Positions 53,805-63,784 of a DNA stretch of 64,000 nucleotides are shown in pieces. Origin of the DNA: RGIG6307 sp964424345 (GTDB lineage: Bacteria > Bacillota > Clostridia > Lachnospirales > Lachnospiraceae). The notes below the pieces were generated by a model that saw only the letters and a program-made list of their open reading frames with translations, ran no database searches and had not been told where the DNA came from. The stretch covers positions 21,545 to 85,544 of the forward strand of contig CAYRIK010000003.1 of assembly GCA_964424345.1 (NCBI GenBank), read 5' to 3'. The translations under genes were made by a program, and so were the position numbers. Positions within the stretch are counted from its first letter, which is position 1. Each line of letters opens with the position of its first letter.

Positions 53805-56747
53805 ATGAGTTTAAAACAAAAAGCTTTACAATTTTACAATATATTGGAGGAACGAGAAAGCACAGATTTACATTCTGTTGTATATCGTCTGGAGCATATT
53901 GGCACTGGAGCAAGAATTGCAGTAATATCCAATGACGATGAAAATAAAGTATTTTATATCGGTTTTCGTACTCCGCCAACAGATTCTACAGGTGTACCAC
54001 ATATTTTGGAACACAGCGTGTTATGCGGTTCTAAACATTTCCCTGTAAAAGATCCGTTTATTGAATTGGCAAAAGGTTCTTTGAATACTTTTTTAAATGC
54101 AATGACATATCCTGATAGAACAATGTATCCTGTTGCAAGCTGCAACGATCAGGATTTTCAGAATTTGATGCATATATATCTGGATGCAGTATTTTATCCA
54201 AATATTTATAAAGAACAAAACATTTTCCGTCAGGAAGGATGGCACTATGAATTAGAGGATAAAGATGCTCCGCTTACAGTCAATGGTGTTGTTTATAATG
54301 AAATGAAAGGTGCTTTTTCTAGTGCAGATGATGTTATAGAAAGAGAAATCATGAATTCCTTATTCCCAGACACTTGTTATGGCGTAGAATCTGGTGGTGA
54401 TCCGGATTGTATTCCAGATTTGACTTATGAACAGTTTTTGGAATTTCACAGCACATTATATCATCCTGCAAACAGTTTTATTTATCTGTACGGAAATATG
54501 GATGTTTGGGAAAAATTATTATTTATACATGAGTCATATTTAAAAGATTTTTCTAAAGAAGATGAAGGAATTGCTGAATTAAATACAAAGATTTCCTTAC
54601 AGCCTGCTTTTTCAAAAGTAAAGGAATTGGCAAAGCCATATCCGGTTATGGAAGATGAAGGAACAAAAGAAAAGACATTTTTAACATACAATATTGTTAC
54701 AGGAACAAGTTTGGATGCTGAATTGTGTTATGCATTTGAAATTTTAGATTATGCACTTTGTTCTGCACCAGGAGCTCCATTAAGACAAGCTTTAATTGAT
54801 GCCGGAATTGGTAAAGATGTATATTCTTCTTATGCGGATTATATGTTACAGCCATATTTTAGTATTGTAGCAAAGGATGCAGATGCAGAGCAAAAAGAGG
54901 AATTTGTTCGTATTATAGAGGAACAGTTGCGTCGTGTTGTAGAAGAAGGATTTGATAAAAAAGCAATTCAGGCAGCATTACATTACTTTGAATTTCGTTA
55001 TAAAGAAGCTGATTTTGGCAGAAGTCCAAAGGGCTTAATGCTTGGATTATCTGCAATGAGCAGCTGGAATTATGATGATGCAGCTCCATTTTTACATTTA
55101 GAAGCAGATGAGATTTATACATCTTTAAAGAAAAAGGCATCTGAAGGATATTTTGAAGCACTTGTAGAAAAATATTTATTAAATAATACACATAAAACAA
55201 TTTTGGTTATGTATCCTGAAGCAGGACTTTCAACAAAGAAAGAACAGGATTTTGTTCGCAAAATGGAAGAAATCAAAGCATCCATGACCAAAGAACAGAT
55301 AGAACAGATTCTTGCAGACAAAGCATCTTTAGATGCATATCAGGACAAAGAAGATACACCTGAAACATTAGCTTGTATTCCATTATTGAAACGAGAAGAT
55401 TTAAAACGAGAAACACAAGGCTATGTAAATGAAATGCAGCATAAAGACGGTATTGATATTTTGACACATCCGTTATATACAAATGGAATTGCATACCTTC
55501 GTCTGATTTTTGATACAAAGCATGTTCCACAGGAACTGTTCCCATATATGAATCTGTTAAAGACTTGTATTGGATATATGGATACGACAAAGCACACATA
55601 TGGCAGTCTTTTTAATGAGATTAATTTAGTCAGCGGTGGTATCGGGCCGGTTACAAATGTATATCCAAATGCAACAGATTTGAATAAAGCAATTGTTTCT
55701 TTTGAATTAAAGTGTAAGGTGTTATATGAAGATATGGCACAGGCAAAAGACTTAATGTTAGAAATGTTGTTAGATACTGTTTTTGCGGACAAAAAACGTC
55801 TTGGTGAAATTATTTCCGAAAGCAAGTCAAGATTACAGAGTCAGATGATGAATGCTGGTCATACTATTGCAGCAATGAGAGCAATGTCTTATTTTAGCCG
55901 TAATGCAGCAATCAATGAAAATATGAACGGTGTAACCCAGTATCGCTTTTTAGAAGCATTAGAAAAAGATTTTGACAATCGCTATGAAGAAATTGCAGAT
56001 GCACTGACAAAACTTAGTCATATTATTTTCCGTAAAGAAAATATGATGGCAGATGTTACCGCAGAAAAAGAAGGCATAGATGCGTGGATGGAAATGATTC
56101 CTGATATAGCAGACAAGCTCTATACAGATCATGTATCTACAGGAAGTTTTGAGCCAGTTCTTTCCAAAAATAAAGAAGGTTTTATGACATCAGGTCAGGT
56201 ACAGTATGTATGTCGTGCAGGTAATTATGCTGTAAAAGGATTGACTTATACAGGAGCATTCCGCGTACTTCGTGTAATCATGGGATATGAATATCTTTGG
56301 AATCAAATTCGTGTAAAAGGTGGTGCATACGGCTGTATGTGTGCCTTTGGAAAAACAGGTGACAGCTATTTTGTTTCTTATCGTGATCCACACTTAGAGC
56401 GTACGATTGATGTATATGAGAAGGCAGCAGATGCGGTAGCCAAATTTATTGCAGACGAGCGTACTATGACACAGTATGTCATAGGAGCAGTTGGCGAGAT
56501 GGATGATACACCTATGACAGCTTCTGCACTTGGAGCATTTTCACTTGCTGGTTTTATGACAAAAAGAACACAAGAAGATATGCAGAAGGAACGAGATGAA
56601 GTATTATCTTGTACACAGGAAGATATTCAGGCATTGTCAGAGCATATTCGAGCATTTATGTCTGATGACGCATTGTGCGTAGTTGGAAATGCAGAAAAAA
56701 TTAATGCAGCAAAAGAGTTGTTTGATACAACAATGCAATTATTTTAA
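53805..56747 (+). CDS. M16C insulinase-family metalloprotease (PreP-like)
   Basis: A 980-residue protein with the inverted zinc motif HILEH (His66, Glu69, His70) and the downstream glutamate in VVYNEMKGAF near 166. Its length and single polypeptide of four M16 domains match the presequence-protease (PreP/M16C) group, which degrades short unfolded peptides in a closed chamber. There is no signal peptide, so it is probably cytoplasmic. A GTG at 53793 is within the AAGGTGG ribosome site; ATG 53805 is chosen. Confidence 0.93.
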   Translation: MSLKQKALQFYNILEERESTDLHSVVYRLEHIGTGARIAVISNDDENKVFYIGFRTPPTDSTGVPHILEHSVLCGSKHFPVKDPFIELAKGSLNTFLNAMTYPDRTMYPVASCNDQDFQNLMHIYLDAVFYPNIYKEQNIFRQEGWHYELEDKDAPLTVNGVVYNEMKGAFSSADDVIEREIMNSLFPDTCYGVESGGDPDCIPDLTYEQFLEFHSTLYHPANSFIYLYGNMDVWEKLLFIHESYLKDFSKEDEGIAELNTKISLQPAFSKVKELAKPYPVMEDEGTKEKTFLTYNIVTGTSLDAELCYAFEILDYALCSAPGAPLRQALIDAGIGKDVYSSYADYMLQPYFSIVAKDADAEQKEEFVRIIEEQLRRVVEEGFDKKAIQAALHYFEFRYKEADFGRSPKGLMLGLSAMSSWNYDDAAPFLHLEADEIYTSLKKKASEGYFEALVEKYLLNNTHKTILVMYPEAGLSTKKEQDFVRKMEEIKASMTKEQIEQILADKASLDAYQDKEDTPETLACIPLLKREDLKRETQGYVNEMQHKDGIDILTHPLYTNGIAYLRLIFDTKHVPQELFPYMNLLKTCIGYMDTTKHTYGSLFNEINLVSGGIGPVTNVYPNATDLNKAIVSFELKCKVLYEDMAQAKDLMLEMLLDTVFADKKRLGEIISESKSRLQSQMMNAGHTIAAMRAMSYFSRNAAINENMNGVTQYRFLEALEKDFDNRYEEIADALTKLSHIIFRKENMMADVTAEKEGIDAWMEMIPDIADKLYTDHVSTGSFEPVLSKNKEGFMTSGQVQYVCRAGNYAVKGLTYTGAFRVLRVIMGYEYLWNQIRVKGGAYGCMCAFGKTGDSYFVSYRDPHLERTIDVYEKAADAVAKFIADERTMTQYVIGAVGEMDDTPMTASALGAFSLAGFMTKRTQEDMQKERDEVLSCTQEDIQALSEHIRAFMSDDALCVVGNAEKINAAKELFDTTMQLF

Positions 56748-56807
56748 ATAAAACGTACGACTTTTACGAAAAACGTGCGAGCGTAAACAATAAAAGAGGA
56801 AAAAAAT

Positions 56808-57710
56808 ATGGATAAAAAGTACAAAGCTGGTTTTGCTACATTGATTGGCAGACCAAACGTAGGAAAATCTACATTGATGAATCATTTGATTGGGCAAAAA
56901 ATCGCAATCACATCAAATAAACCACAGACAACAAGAAATCGTATACAGACAGTATATACAAGTGAAGAAGGTCAGATTGTATTCTTAGATACACCTGGTA
57001 TCCACAAAGCCAAAAACAAATTAGGCAATTATATGGTCGGTGTTGCACAAAAAACATTGTCTGAAGTAGATGTTATTTTGTGGCTGGTAGAGCCAACAAC
57101 ATATATTGGAGCAGGTGAGCAGTATATTATTGAACAGTTAAAAAAGACAAAGACTCCAAAAATCTTAGTTATCAATAAAGTTGATACTGTAAAAAAGAGT
57201 GAAATTTTAGAATTTATCGATACTTACCGTAAACAGCTTGATTTTGATGAAATTGTTCCGGTATCTGCATTAAAGGGAACAAATACAGATACGTTATTGG
57301 AATGTATCTTTAAATATCTTCCTTATGGAGAAGCATTCTATGATGAAGATACAGTTACAGATCAGCCAATCAGACAGATTGTTTCAGAATTGATTCGAGA
57401 AAAAGCATTACGTCTTTTAGGCGATGAAATTCCACATGGTATTGCGGTTTCTATTGACAGTATGAAATATCGTGAACATATCGTTGATATTGACGCAACA
57501 ATCGTATGTGAAAGAGATTCTCATAAAGGTATCATCATCGGAAAAGGCGGCAGCATGTTAAAGAAGATTGGTATGCAGGCAAGACCAGATATTGAAGATT
57601 TGGTAGAAATGCAGGTAAATCTTCAGCTTTGGGTAAAAGTAAAGAAAGACTGGAGAGACAGTGATTTCTTGATGAAGAATTTTGGATATAATCCAAAAGA
57701 TGGTGTATAA
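56808..57710 (+). CDS. era: GTPase Era
   Basis: A 16S rRNA-binding GTPase for 30S assembly. It has 300 residues. G motifs are GRPNVGKST (residues about 14-22), DTPGIHK near 64 and NKVD near 124. A C-terminal KH domain carries IIIGKGGSMLKKIG near 243. It lies just before recO, as in many Firmicutes. The ribosome site is AGAGG before ATG 56808. Confidence 0.97.
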   Translation: MDKKYKAGFATLIGRPNVGKSTLMNHLIGQKIAITSNKPQTTRNRIQTVYTSEEGQIVFLDTPGIHKAKNKLGNYMVGVAQKTLSEVDVILWLVEPTTYIGAGEQYIIEQLKKTKTPKILVINKVDTVKKSEILEFIDTYRKQLDFDEIVPVSALKGTNTDTLLECIFKYLPYGEAFYDEDTVTDQPIRQIVSELIREKALRLLGDEIPHGIAVSIDSMKYREHIVDIDATIVCERDSHKGIIIGKGGSMLKKIGMQARPDIEDLVEMQVNLQLWVKVKKDWRDSDFLMKNFGYNPKDGV

Positions 57711-57766
57711 AAGAAATCTCATAATAGGATTACAAAAAAGTAATCAATGTTTGGTTAGAGCAAAGC

Positions 57767-58420
57767 ATGATGGATATAATAGAAGTGACGGGGATGATAA
57801 TAAAATCAGAACCGATTGGAGAATATGACAGGCGAATTGTTTTGTTGACAAAAGAAAGAGGTAAAATAAGTGCATTTGCAAGAGGAGCAAGAAAAACGAA
57901 CAGTCGTTTTATGGCTTCTACAACATTATTTTGCTTTGGACAATTCAGATTGTATCCTGGAAAAAGTTCCTATACACTGCAAGATACACAAATTGATAAT
58001 TTTTTTGAGCAACTGAGAAATGATTTTACAGGAGCATATATCGGCATTTATTTTTTGGAGATAGCAGATTATTATGGCAGGGAAAATGATGATAATAAAG
58101 AAATGTTAAAGCTGTTGTATCAGTCTTTAAGAGCTTTGACTCATCCAGCTTATGATCACAAACTTGTCAAAGCAGTATTTGAAATCAAAGCAATCGCAGT
58201 CAATGGTGAGTTTCCGGGCTTGTTTGCTGATTTAGATCCAGAAAGTACTTGCGGATATGCAGTTTCTTATATTGTACAGTCACCGATAGAGTCGTTGTAT
58301 CGCTTTTCTCTTTCGCCAGAGGTGCTCAAAGAACTCACACGATACGCTTCCAGATACTGTGATAGATGTATAGATAAACATTTTAAAAGTTTGGAAATAC
58401 TTGAAACGATTAAAATATAG
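57767..58420 (+). CDS. recO: DNA repair protein RecO, shortened
   Basis: It loads RecA with RecF/RecR. It has 217 residues against about 250 in relatives. The N-terminal OB-fold opens with EVTGMIIKSEPIGEYDRRIVLLT, close to the family. The helical domain follows, but the CxxC zinc pairs of many RecO proteins are not evident and the C-terminus is short. The frame starts ATGATG, and either Met is possible. It follows era with 56 bases between. Confidence 0.9.
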   Translation: MMDIIEVTGMIIKSEPIGEYDRRIVLLTKERGKISAFARGARKTNSRFMASTTLFCFGQFRLYPGKSSYTLQDTQIDNFFEQLRNDFTGAYIGIYFLEIADYYGRENDDNKEMLKLLYQSLRALTHPAYDHKLVKAVFEIKAIAVNGEFPGLFADLDPESTCGYAVSYIVQSPIESLYRFSLSPEVLKELTRYASRYCDRCIDKHFKSLEILETIKI

Positions 58421-58506
58421 GTTGAAAAACAAAAGAGTTTTGTTTATAATGAAGAATGACTATGTGGATGAAAGGTTCATCCATACAAAGTGAGGATACA
58501 TTTATT

Positions 58507-59079
58507 ATGAAAAAGAGTCAGTTATCAGTACTTCTTTTGTCATTACTCTTATTCCTTGTCGGGTGTGGAAGCAATCGTGCCGCAATTGCGACGGATACAT
58601 TATGCTTATCTGATAAGGGTTCAATCGTATATGAGATTGTTTCCGCTTTTGCAGAATCTTATTATAATGTGGAAGAGTTAAAGCAAATGGCACAGGAAGA
58701 AGTCAACACATATGGAAACGGTGTTGCAATCAGCAAAGCTGAAGTGGAAAATGGTGTACTGCATTTTGCGTATACATTTGATTCCCCTGCTGCCTATGCG
58801 GGATTTATGGAAACAAGCTGTTATCAAAAGACAGTTGCAGAGGCATTGCAAAATGGATATAAATCCGATACAGTGCTTGTGTCTGTTAAAAATGGAGAAA
58901 GTATCATTATCAATGATAATTCCATTCGCCAACGCAATTTGTTTGTGTGGAATGAATCTGTTGCAGTAAGATGTGATGGAAATGTGCTGTGTTACAGCAG
59001 CAATCTAAACTTAATCAATAAAACGGATGTGCAGCCAAAAGAAGGTTCCGTGGGTCCGTATTATGTGGTTTATAAATAA
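58507..59079 (+). CDS. Small lipoprotein of unknown function
   Basis: A 190-residue predicted lipoprotein: a lysine start (MKKSQ), a hydrophobic core and the lipobox LVGC at about residue 19, giving an N-terminal cysteine anchored outside the membrane. The mature part shows no recognised family. Two helix-rich stretches surround a beta-rich central part. The frame extends back to 58456, but the signal peptide and GTGAGG set the start at ATG 58507. It sits between recO and glyS with no evident functional link. Confidence 0.75.
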   Translation: MKKSQLSVLLLSLLLFLVGCGSNRAAIATDTLCLSDKGSIVYEIVSAFAESYYNVEELKQMAQEEVNTYGNGVAISKAEVENGVLHFAYTFDSPAAYAGFMETSCYQKTVAEALQNGYKSDTVLVSVKNGESIIINDNSIRQRNLFVWNESVAVRCDGNVLCYSSNLNLINKTDVQPKEGSVGPYYVVYK

Positions 59080-59120
59080 TAAACCGATACATATTTTAAG
59101 AAACAAGAGGAGAAGTTTTT

Positions 59121-60509
59121 ATGGAAAAGACAATGGAAAAAATTGTTGCTTTAGCAAAAGCGAGAGGTTTTGTATATCCTGGCAGTGAGATCTATGGTGG
59201 TCTTGCAAATACATGGGATTATGGTAACCTTGGCGTTGAATTAAAGAACAACGTAAAAAAAGCATGGTGGCAGAAGTTCGTACAGGAAAATCCATATAAC
59301 GTAGGTGTTGACTGTGCAATCTTAATGAACCCACAGACTTGGGTGGCTTCTGGTCATTTAGGCGGTTTCTCTGACCCATTGATGGACTGCAAAGAATGTA
59401 AGGAAAGATTCCGTGCAGATAAATTAATCGAGGATTTCTGTGCAGAAAACAACATTGAATTAAAAGAGAGCGTTGACTCTTGGAGCCAGGAACAGATGAA
59501 GGCATTCGTAGAAGAACACCAGATTCCATGTCCTAGCTGCGGTAAGCACAACTTCACAGATATCAGACAGTTCAACCTTATGTTTAAGACATTCCAGGGT
59601 GTAACAGAAGATGCAAAGAACACTGTTTACTTACGTCCTGAAACTGCACAGGGTATTTTCGTAAACTTTAAGAACGTACAGCGTACAAGCCGTAAGAAGA
59701 TTCCATTTGGTATCGGCCAGATTGGTAAATCTTTCCGTAACGAGATCACACCAGGTAACTTTACATTCCGTACAAGAGAATTTGAACAGATGGAATTAGA
59801 ATTCTTCTGTGAACCTGGTACAGATTTAGATTGGTTCCAGTATTGGAGAGGTTTCTGCCGTGATTGGTTGATTTCTCTTGGTATGAAAGAAGAAGAAATG
59901 CGTCTTCGTGACCATTCTCCAGAAGAGCTTTGCTTCTATTCTAAGGGAACAACAGATATCGAGTTCTTATTCCCATTTGGCTGGGGTGAACTTTGGGGTA
60001 TTGCAGACAGAACAGATTACGACTTAACACAGCATCAGACAGTATCTGGAGAAGATATGTCTTACTTTGATGATGCTAAGGGTGAGAAGTATGTTCCTTA
60101 CGTTGTAGAGCCATCTTTAGGCTGTGACCGAGTAGTACTTGCATTCCTTTGTGCTGCATACGATGAAGAAGAAATTGGTGAAGGTGATGTAAGAACAGTA
60201 TTACATTTCCATCCAGTACTTGCCCCTGTTAAGATTGGTGTATTACCATTATCTAAGAAGTTAAACGAAGGTGCAGAAAAGATTTTCATGCAGCTTTCTA
60301 AGAAATATAATTGTGAATTTGATGACAGAGGAAACATCGGTAAGAGATATCGTCGTCAGGACGAAATCGGTACACCATTCTGTGTAACTTACGATTTTGA
60401 ATCTGAAACAGACGGTTGTGTAACAGTTCGTGATCGTGACACTATGGAACAGGTTCGCGTGCCAATCGCTGAATTAGAAGCATACTTTGCAGATAAGTTT
60501 ACATTTTAA
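59121..60509 (+). CDS. glyS: Glycyl-tRNA synthetase, dimeric type
   Basis: A class II synthetase of 462 residues, the alpha2 form and not the alpha2beta2 GlyQ/GlyS pair. Class motifs are visible: YLRPETAQGIFVNF (motif 2 neighbourhood, near residue 170) with SFRNEITP near 205, and a C-terminal anticodon-binding domain with APVKIGVLPL near 367. A CKECKERF cysteine pair lies near residue 89. No T-box is visible in the 41 bases upstream. The T-box downstream belongs to alaS. Confidence 0.96.
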   Translation: MEKTMEKIVALAKARGFVYPGSEIYGGLANTWDYGNLGVELKNNVKKAWWQKFVQENPYNVGVDCAILMNPQTWVASGHLGGFSDPLMDCKECKERFRADKLIEDFCAENNIELKESVDSWSQEQMKAFVEEHQIPCPSCGKHNFTDIRQFNLMFKTFQGVTEDAKNTVYLRPETAQGIFVNFKNVQRTSRKKIPFGIGQIGKSFRNEITPGNFTFRTREFEQMELEFFCEPGTDLDWFQYWRGFCRDWLISLGMKEEEMRLRDHSPEELCFYSKGTTDIEFLFPFGWGELWGIADRTDYDLTQHQTVSGEDMSYFDDAKGEKYVPYVVEPSLGCDRVVLAFLCAAYDEEEIGEGDVRTVLHFHPVLAPVKIGVLPLSKKLNEGAEKIFMQLSKKYNCEFDDRGNIGKRYRRQDEIGTPFCVTYDFESETDGCVTVRDRDTMEQVRVPIAELEAYFADKFTF

Positions 60510-60511
60510 GC

Positions 60512-60541
60512 TTGACAGCCTTTTGGCAGACATGCTATCAT
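60512..60541 (+). promoter_or_regulatory. Promoter of the T-box leader and alaS
   Basis: TTGACA (60512-60517) and TATCAT (60536-60541) are 18 bases apart, immediately after the glyS stop. Confidence 0.7.
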
Positions 60542-60547
60542 AACGAC

Positions 60548-60823
60548 GTATATGAAAAGACTATGAAGAGAAAGAGTACATATCGGGGACATGTGCAGAG
60601 AGAAGATGGTTGGTGCGAATCTTTATGAAACGGATATGGAAGCAGTCTCGGAGTTACGAACCGAACAGGATAACTAAGTAGGCTTCGTCGGAGTTCCACC
60701 GTTATCATGGAAGGCAATACGGATTTTTCGTATTGGCAGAGTGCAGAGAAATCTGAAATTAGGTGGTAACACGGACTAAATAGTTCGCCCTAAGTTGGTA
60801 ATATATCAACTTAGGGCTTTTTT
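60548..60823 (+). ncRNA. T-box leader upstream of alaS
   Basis: The stem I region carries the AGAGAGAAGATGGTTGGTGCGA pattern broken over 60595-60617. A T-box core AGGTGGTAACACGG lies at 60761-60774, whose UGGU bulge fits a tRNA with A73, as tRNA-Ala has. The terminator stem GCCCTAAGTTG/CAACTTAGGGC (60787-60817) with a T run ends it. A GCA triplet at 60642-60644 is a candidate alanine specifier, but the specifier loop is not certain. Uncharged tRNA would favour read-through into alaS. Confidence 0.85.
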
Positions 60824-60824
60824 A
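60787..60824 (+). terminator. T-box terminator
   Basis: GCCCTAAGTTG (60787-60797) pairs with CAACTTAGGGC (60807-60817), followed by seven Ts. Its alternative is the antiterminator formed with the T-box core. Confidence 0.9.
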
Positions 60825-60861
60825 TATAATAGAGCATTACTCGTTTTCTAGTATATAAAAA
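60819..60861 (+). repeat. Terminator-abutting palindromic repeat, copy 3
   Basis: TTTTTATATAATAGAGCAT, loop TACTC, GTTTTCTAGTATATAAAAA: a partly decayed dyad sharing the TACTC loop and right arm with copy 2. The left T run is the U-tract of the T-box terminator. The 3' flank CGATCCGCAAGGAT resembles copy 2. Confidence 0.85.
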
Positions 60862-60953
60862 CGATCCGCAAGGATACCTCATATACTCTGGTAAAAAAAG
60901 TATATCGATTTACAGTCGGTAGATCATTATAATGAAAAAGAAAGGAATACAAC

Positions 60954-63605
60954 ATGAAAGCATACGGCGTAAATGACTTGAGAAGAATGTATCTTGAGTT
61001 CTTCGAAAGCAAAGACCATTTAAGATTAAAGAGTTTTTCTCTTGTACCACACAATGATAATTCTTTATTAATCATCAACTCTGGTATGGCTCCATTAAAG
61101 CCATATTTTACAGGACAGGAGATTCCTCCTCGTCGTCGTGTTACAACATGCCAGAAGTGTGTTCGTACAGGTGATATTGAAAATGTAGGTAAGACTGCTC
61201 GTCATCTTACTTTCTTCGAAATGCTTGGTAACTTCTCCTTTGGTGATTATTTCAAACATGAAGCAATCGCTTGGAGCTGGGAATTTTTAACAAAGGTAGT
61301 AGGAATGGAAGAAGATCGTTTATATCCTTCTATTTACTGCGAAGATGATGAAGCATTTGATATTTGGACAAAAGAAATTGGTGTTCCAGCAGAAAAGATT
61401 ACACGTTTTTATCGTGATGCAGAAGGAAAATGTGATAACTTCTGGGAACATGGTGCAGGTCCTTGCGGTCCTTGTTCAGAAATTTACTATGACCGCGGAG
61501 AAAAATATGGTTGCGGTAAGCCAGATTGTAAAGTTGGTTGTGAATGTGATCGTTTCATGGAAGTATGGAATAACGTATTTACACAGTTTGAAAGCGATGG
61601 CAAAGGAAACTATACAGAATTAGTTCAGAAAAATATTGATACAGGTATGGGATTAGAACGTCTTGCAGTAGTAGTTCAGGACGTAACTTCTGTATTCGAT
61701 ATTGATACTATGAAAGCAATTCGTGACCGTATTTGTGAAGTTGCTGGTGTAGAATATCAGAAAGATGATGCAACAGATGTTTCTATCCGTTTGATCACAG
61801 ATCATATGCGTTCTTCTACATTTATGATCAGCGATGGTATCATGCCTTCCAACGAAGGACGTGGTTATGTACTTCGTCGTTTGATTCGTCGTGCAGCACG
61901 TCATGGACGTAAACTTGGCATCGAAGGACAGTTCCTTGCAGAATTATCTAAGACAGTTATTCAGGAATGTAAAGACGGTTATCCAGAATTAGAAGAAAAG
62001 AAAGAATTTATCTTAAACGTTTTAACACAGGAAGAAAGCAAGTTCAATAAGACAATCGATCAGGGCTTATCTATTTTGAATGATATGGCAGAAGCTGTAA
62101 AAGCAGAAGGTAAGACAGAACTTTCTGGTGATGATGCATTTAAGTTATATGATACTTATGGATTCCCACTTGATTTAACAGAAGAAATTCTTGCAGAACA
62201 GGGATTTACATTAGATGCAGCAGGCTTTGAAGCAGCTATGAAGAAGCAGCGTGATACTGCTCGTGCAGCTAGAAAAGTTACAAACTATATGGGTGCAGAC
62301 GTTACTGTTTATGAATCAATTGATGCATCTGTTACTTCTAAGTTCGTAGGTTATGATACATTAGAACATGATTCTAAAGTTACAGTTCTTACAACAGAAA
62401 CAGAATTAGTAGAAGCGCTTACTGACGGAGAAGTTGGTACAATTATCGTAGAAGAAACACCTTTCTATGCAACAATGGGTGGTCAGTGTGCAGACTTTGG
62501 TACTATCGAAACAGAAAACTTTACATTTGAAGTAAAAGATACAATCAAACTTTTAGGTGGTAAAGTAGGTCATGTTGGTGTTGTAACAAAGGGCATGGTA
62601 AAAGTAGGCGATACAGTTACTTTAAAAGTAAATGCAGAAAATAGAGCAAATACATGCAAGAATCATTCTGCAACACATTTACTCCATAAGGCTCTTAGAA
62701 ATGTACTTGGTACACATGTAGAACAGCACGGTTCCTTTGTAAATGCAGACAGACTTCGTTTTGACTTCTCTCATTTCTCCGCTATGACAGCAGAAGAAAT
62801 CGCAGAGGTAGAAGCTCAGGTAAATGCTCAGATTGCAGCTTTTGTTCCTGTTGTAACAGAAGAAATGAATATCGAAGATGCTCGTAAGACAGGTGCTATG
62901 GCATTGTTTGGTGAAAAGTACGGCGAAAAAGTTCGCGTTGTTAAGATGGGTGATTCTGTAGAACTTTGTGGTGGTACACATGTAGCAAACACAGGAAATA
63001 TCGCTTCTTTCAAGATTTTATCTGAAAGCGGTGTAGCAGCAGGTGTTCGTCGTATTGAAGCAATCACTGGCAGCGGTGTAACAGCATACTATGCAGAATT
63101 AGAACAGATTTTAAATCAGGCAGCAAAGACATTAAAGACAACTCCAGCTTCTTTAGTAGAAAAATGTGAGCATGTATTAGCTGAATTAAAAGCTGTACAG
63201 AGCGAAAATGAATCTTTAAAGGCAAAAGCAGCACAGGAAGCACTTGGTGATGTAACAGACAGCGTTTGTGAAGTAAATGGCGTGAAGTATATCGCAAAGG
63301 CTGTTGCAGGCGTTGATATGAACGGTCTTCGTGATCTTGGAGATCAGTTAAAAGAAAAATTAGGCGAAGGTGTTGTTGTACTTGCTTCTGAAAAAGATGG
63401 TAAAGTAAATCTGATTGCAATGGCAACAGATGCAGCTATGAAGAGCGGCGCACATGCAGGAAACTTGATTAAGGGCATTGCAGCACTTGTTGGCGGTGGC
63501 GGCGGTGGTCGTCCAAATATGGCTCAGGCTGGCGGTAAGAACCCAGCAGGTATTCCACAGGCTATCGCAGCAGTAGCAGATGTTTTAGCTGGTCAGGTAA
63601 AATAA
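60954..63605 (+). CDS. alaS: Alanyl-tRNA synthetase
   Basis: A class II synthetase of 883 residues with all three domains. The catalytic core has FFEMLGNFSFGDYF (near residue 85), and the editing domain has NHSATHLLHKALR near 569 and the zinc-binding CGGTH near 670. The C-Ala domain with a glycine-rich GGGGGGRP stretch ends the protein. It is regulated by the T-box leader upstream. The ribosome site is AAAGGA before ATG 60954. Confidence 0.97.
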   Translation: MKAYGVNDLRRMYLEFFESKDHLRLKSFSLVPHNDNSLLIINSGMAPLKPYFTGQEIPPRRRVTTCQKCVRTGDIENVGKTARHLTFFEMLGNFSFGDYFKHEAIAWSWEFLTKVVGMEEDRLYPSIYCEDDEAFDIWTKEIGVPAEKITRFYRDAEGKCDNFWEHGAGPCGPCSEIYYDRGEKYGCGKPDCKVGCECDRFMEVWNNVFTQFESDGKGNYTELVQKNIDTGMGLERLAVVVQDVTSVFDIDTMKAIRDRICEVAGVEYQKDDATDVSIRLITDHMRSSTFMISDGIMPSNEGRGYVLRRLIRRAARHGRKLGIEGQFLAELSKTVIQECKDGYPELEEKKEFILNVLTQEESKFNKTIDQGLSILNDMAEAVKAEGKTELSGDDAFKLYDTYGFPLDLTEEILAEQGFTLDAAGFEAAMKKQRDTARAARKVTNYMGADVTVYESIDASVTSKFVGYDTLEHDSKVTVLTTETELVEALTDGEVGTIIVEETPFYATMGGQCADFGTIETENFTFEVKDTIKLLGGKVGHVGVVTKGMVKVGDTVTLKVNAENRANTCKNHSATHLLHKALRNVLGTHVEQHGSFVNADRLRFDFSHFSAMTAEEIAEVEAQVNAQIAAFVPVVTEEMNIEDARKTGAMALFGEKYGEKVRVVKMGDSVELCGGTHVANTGNIASFKILSESGVAAGVRRIEAITGSGVTAYYAELEQILNQAAKTLKTTPASLVEKCEHVLAELKAVQSENESLKAKAAQEALGDVTDSVCEVNGVKYIAKAVAGVDMNGLRDLGDQLKEKLGEGVVVLASEKDGKVNLIAMATDAAMKSGAHAGNLIKGIAALVGGGGGGRPNMAQAGGKNPAGIPQAIAAVADVLAGQVK

Positions 63606-63671
63606 TTACGCTGCTTGATTGTGTAAGTGGAAACATATTTAGAAAAAATTTAAGAAATACCGATTTTAGTA

Positions 63672-63699
63672 TTGACACACAGAATATTTGTGTTAAAAT
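63672..63699 (+). promoter_or_regulatory. Promoter of rpsU
   Basis: TTGACA (63672-63677) and TAAAAT (63694-63699) are 16 bases apart. Transcription would start near 63706, giving a leader of about 80 bases with a small TTGGC/GCCAA dyad. Confidence 0.65.
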
Positions 63700-63784
63700 A
63701 TCATTTGTGTATTGGCACTTTAGCCAAAATCAAATAACCCAAATCAGTCGTAATACTTGAAGGGACTGAAGGGAGGTCAGGGAA

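Noticed and set aside
57728..57745. GATTAC/GTAATC hairpin between era and recO
   Set aside because: The six-base AT-rich stem has no T run and could easily arise by chance in this composition.
60848..61078. Minus-strand open frame overlapping alaS
   Set aside because: It is the complement of alaS coding sequence and the palindromic repeat, with no family similarity. Other antisense frames inside conserved genes were rejected for the same reason.
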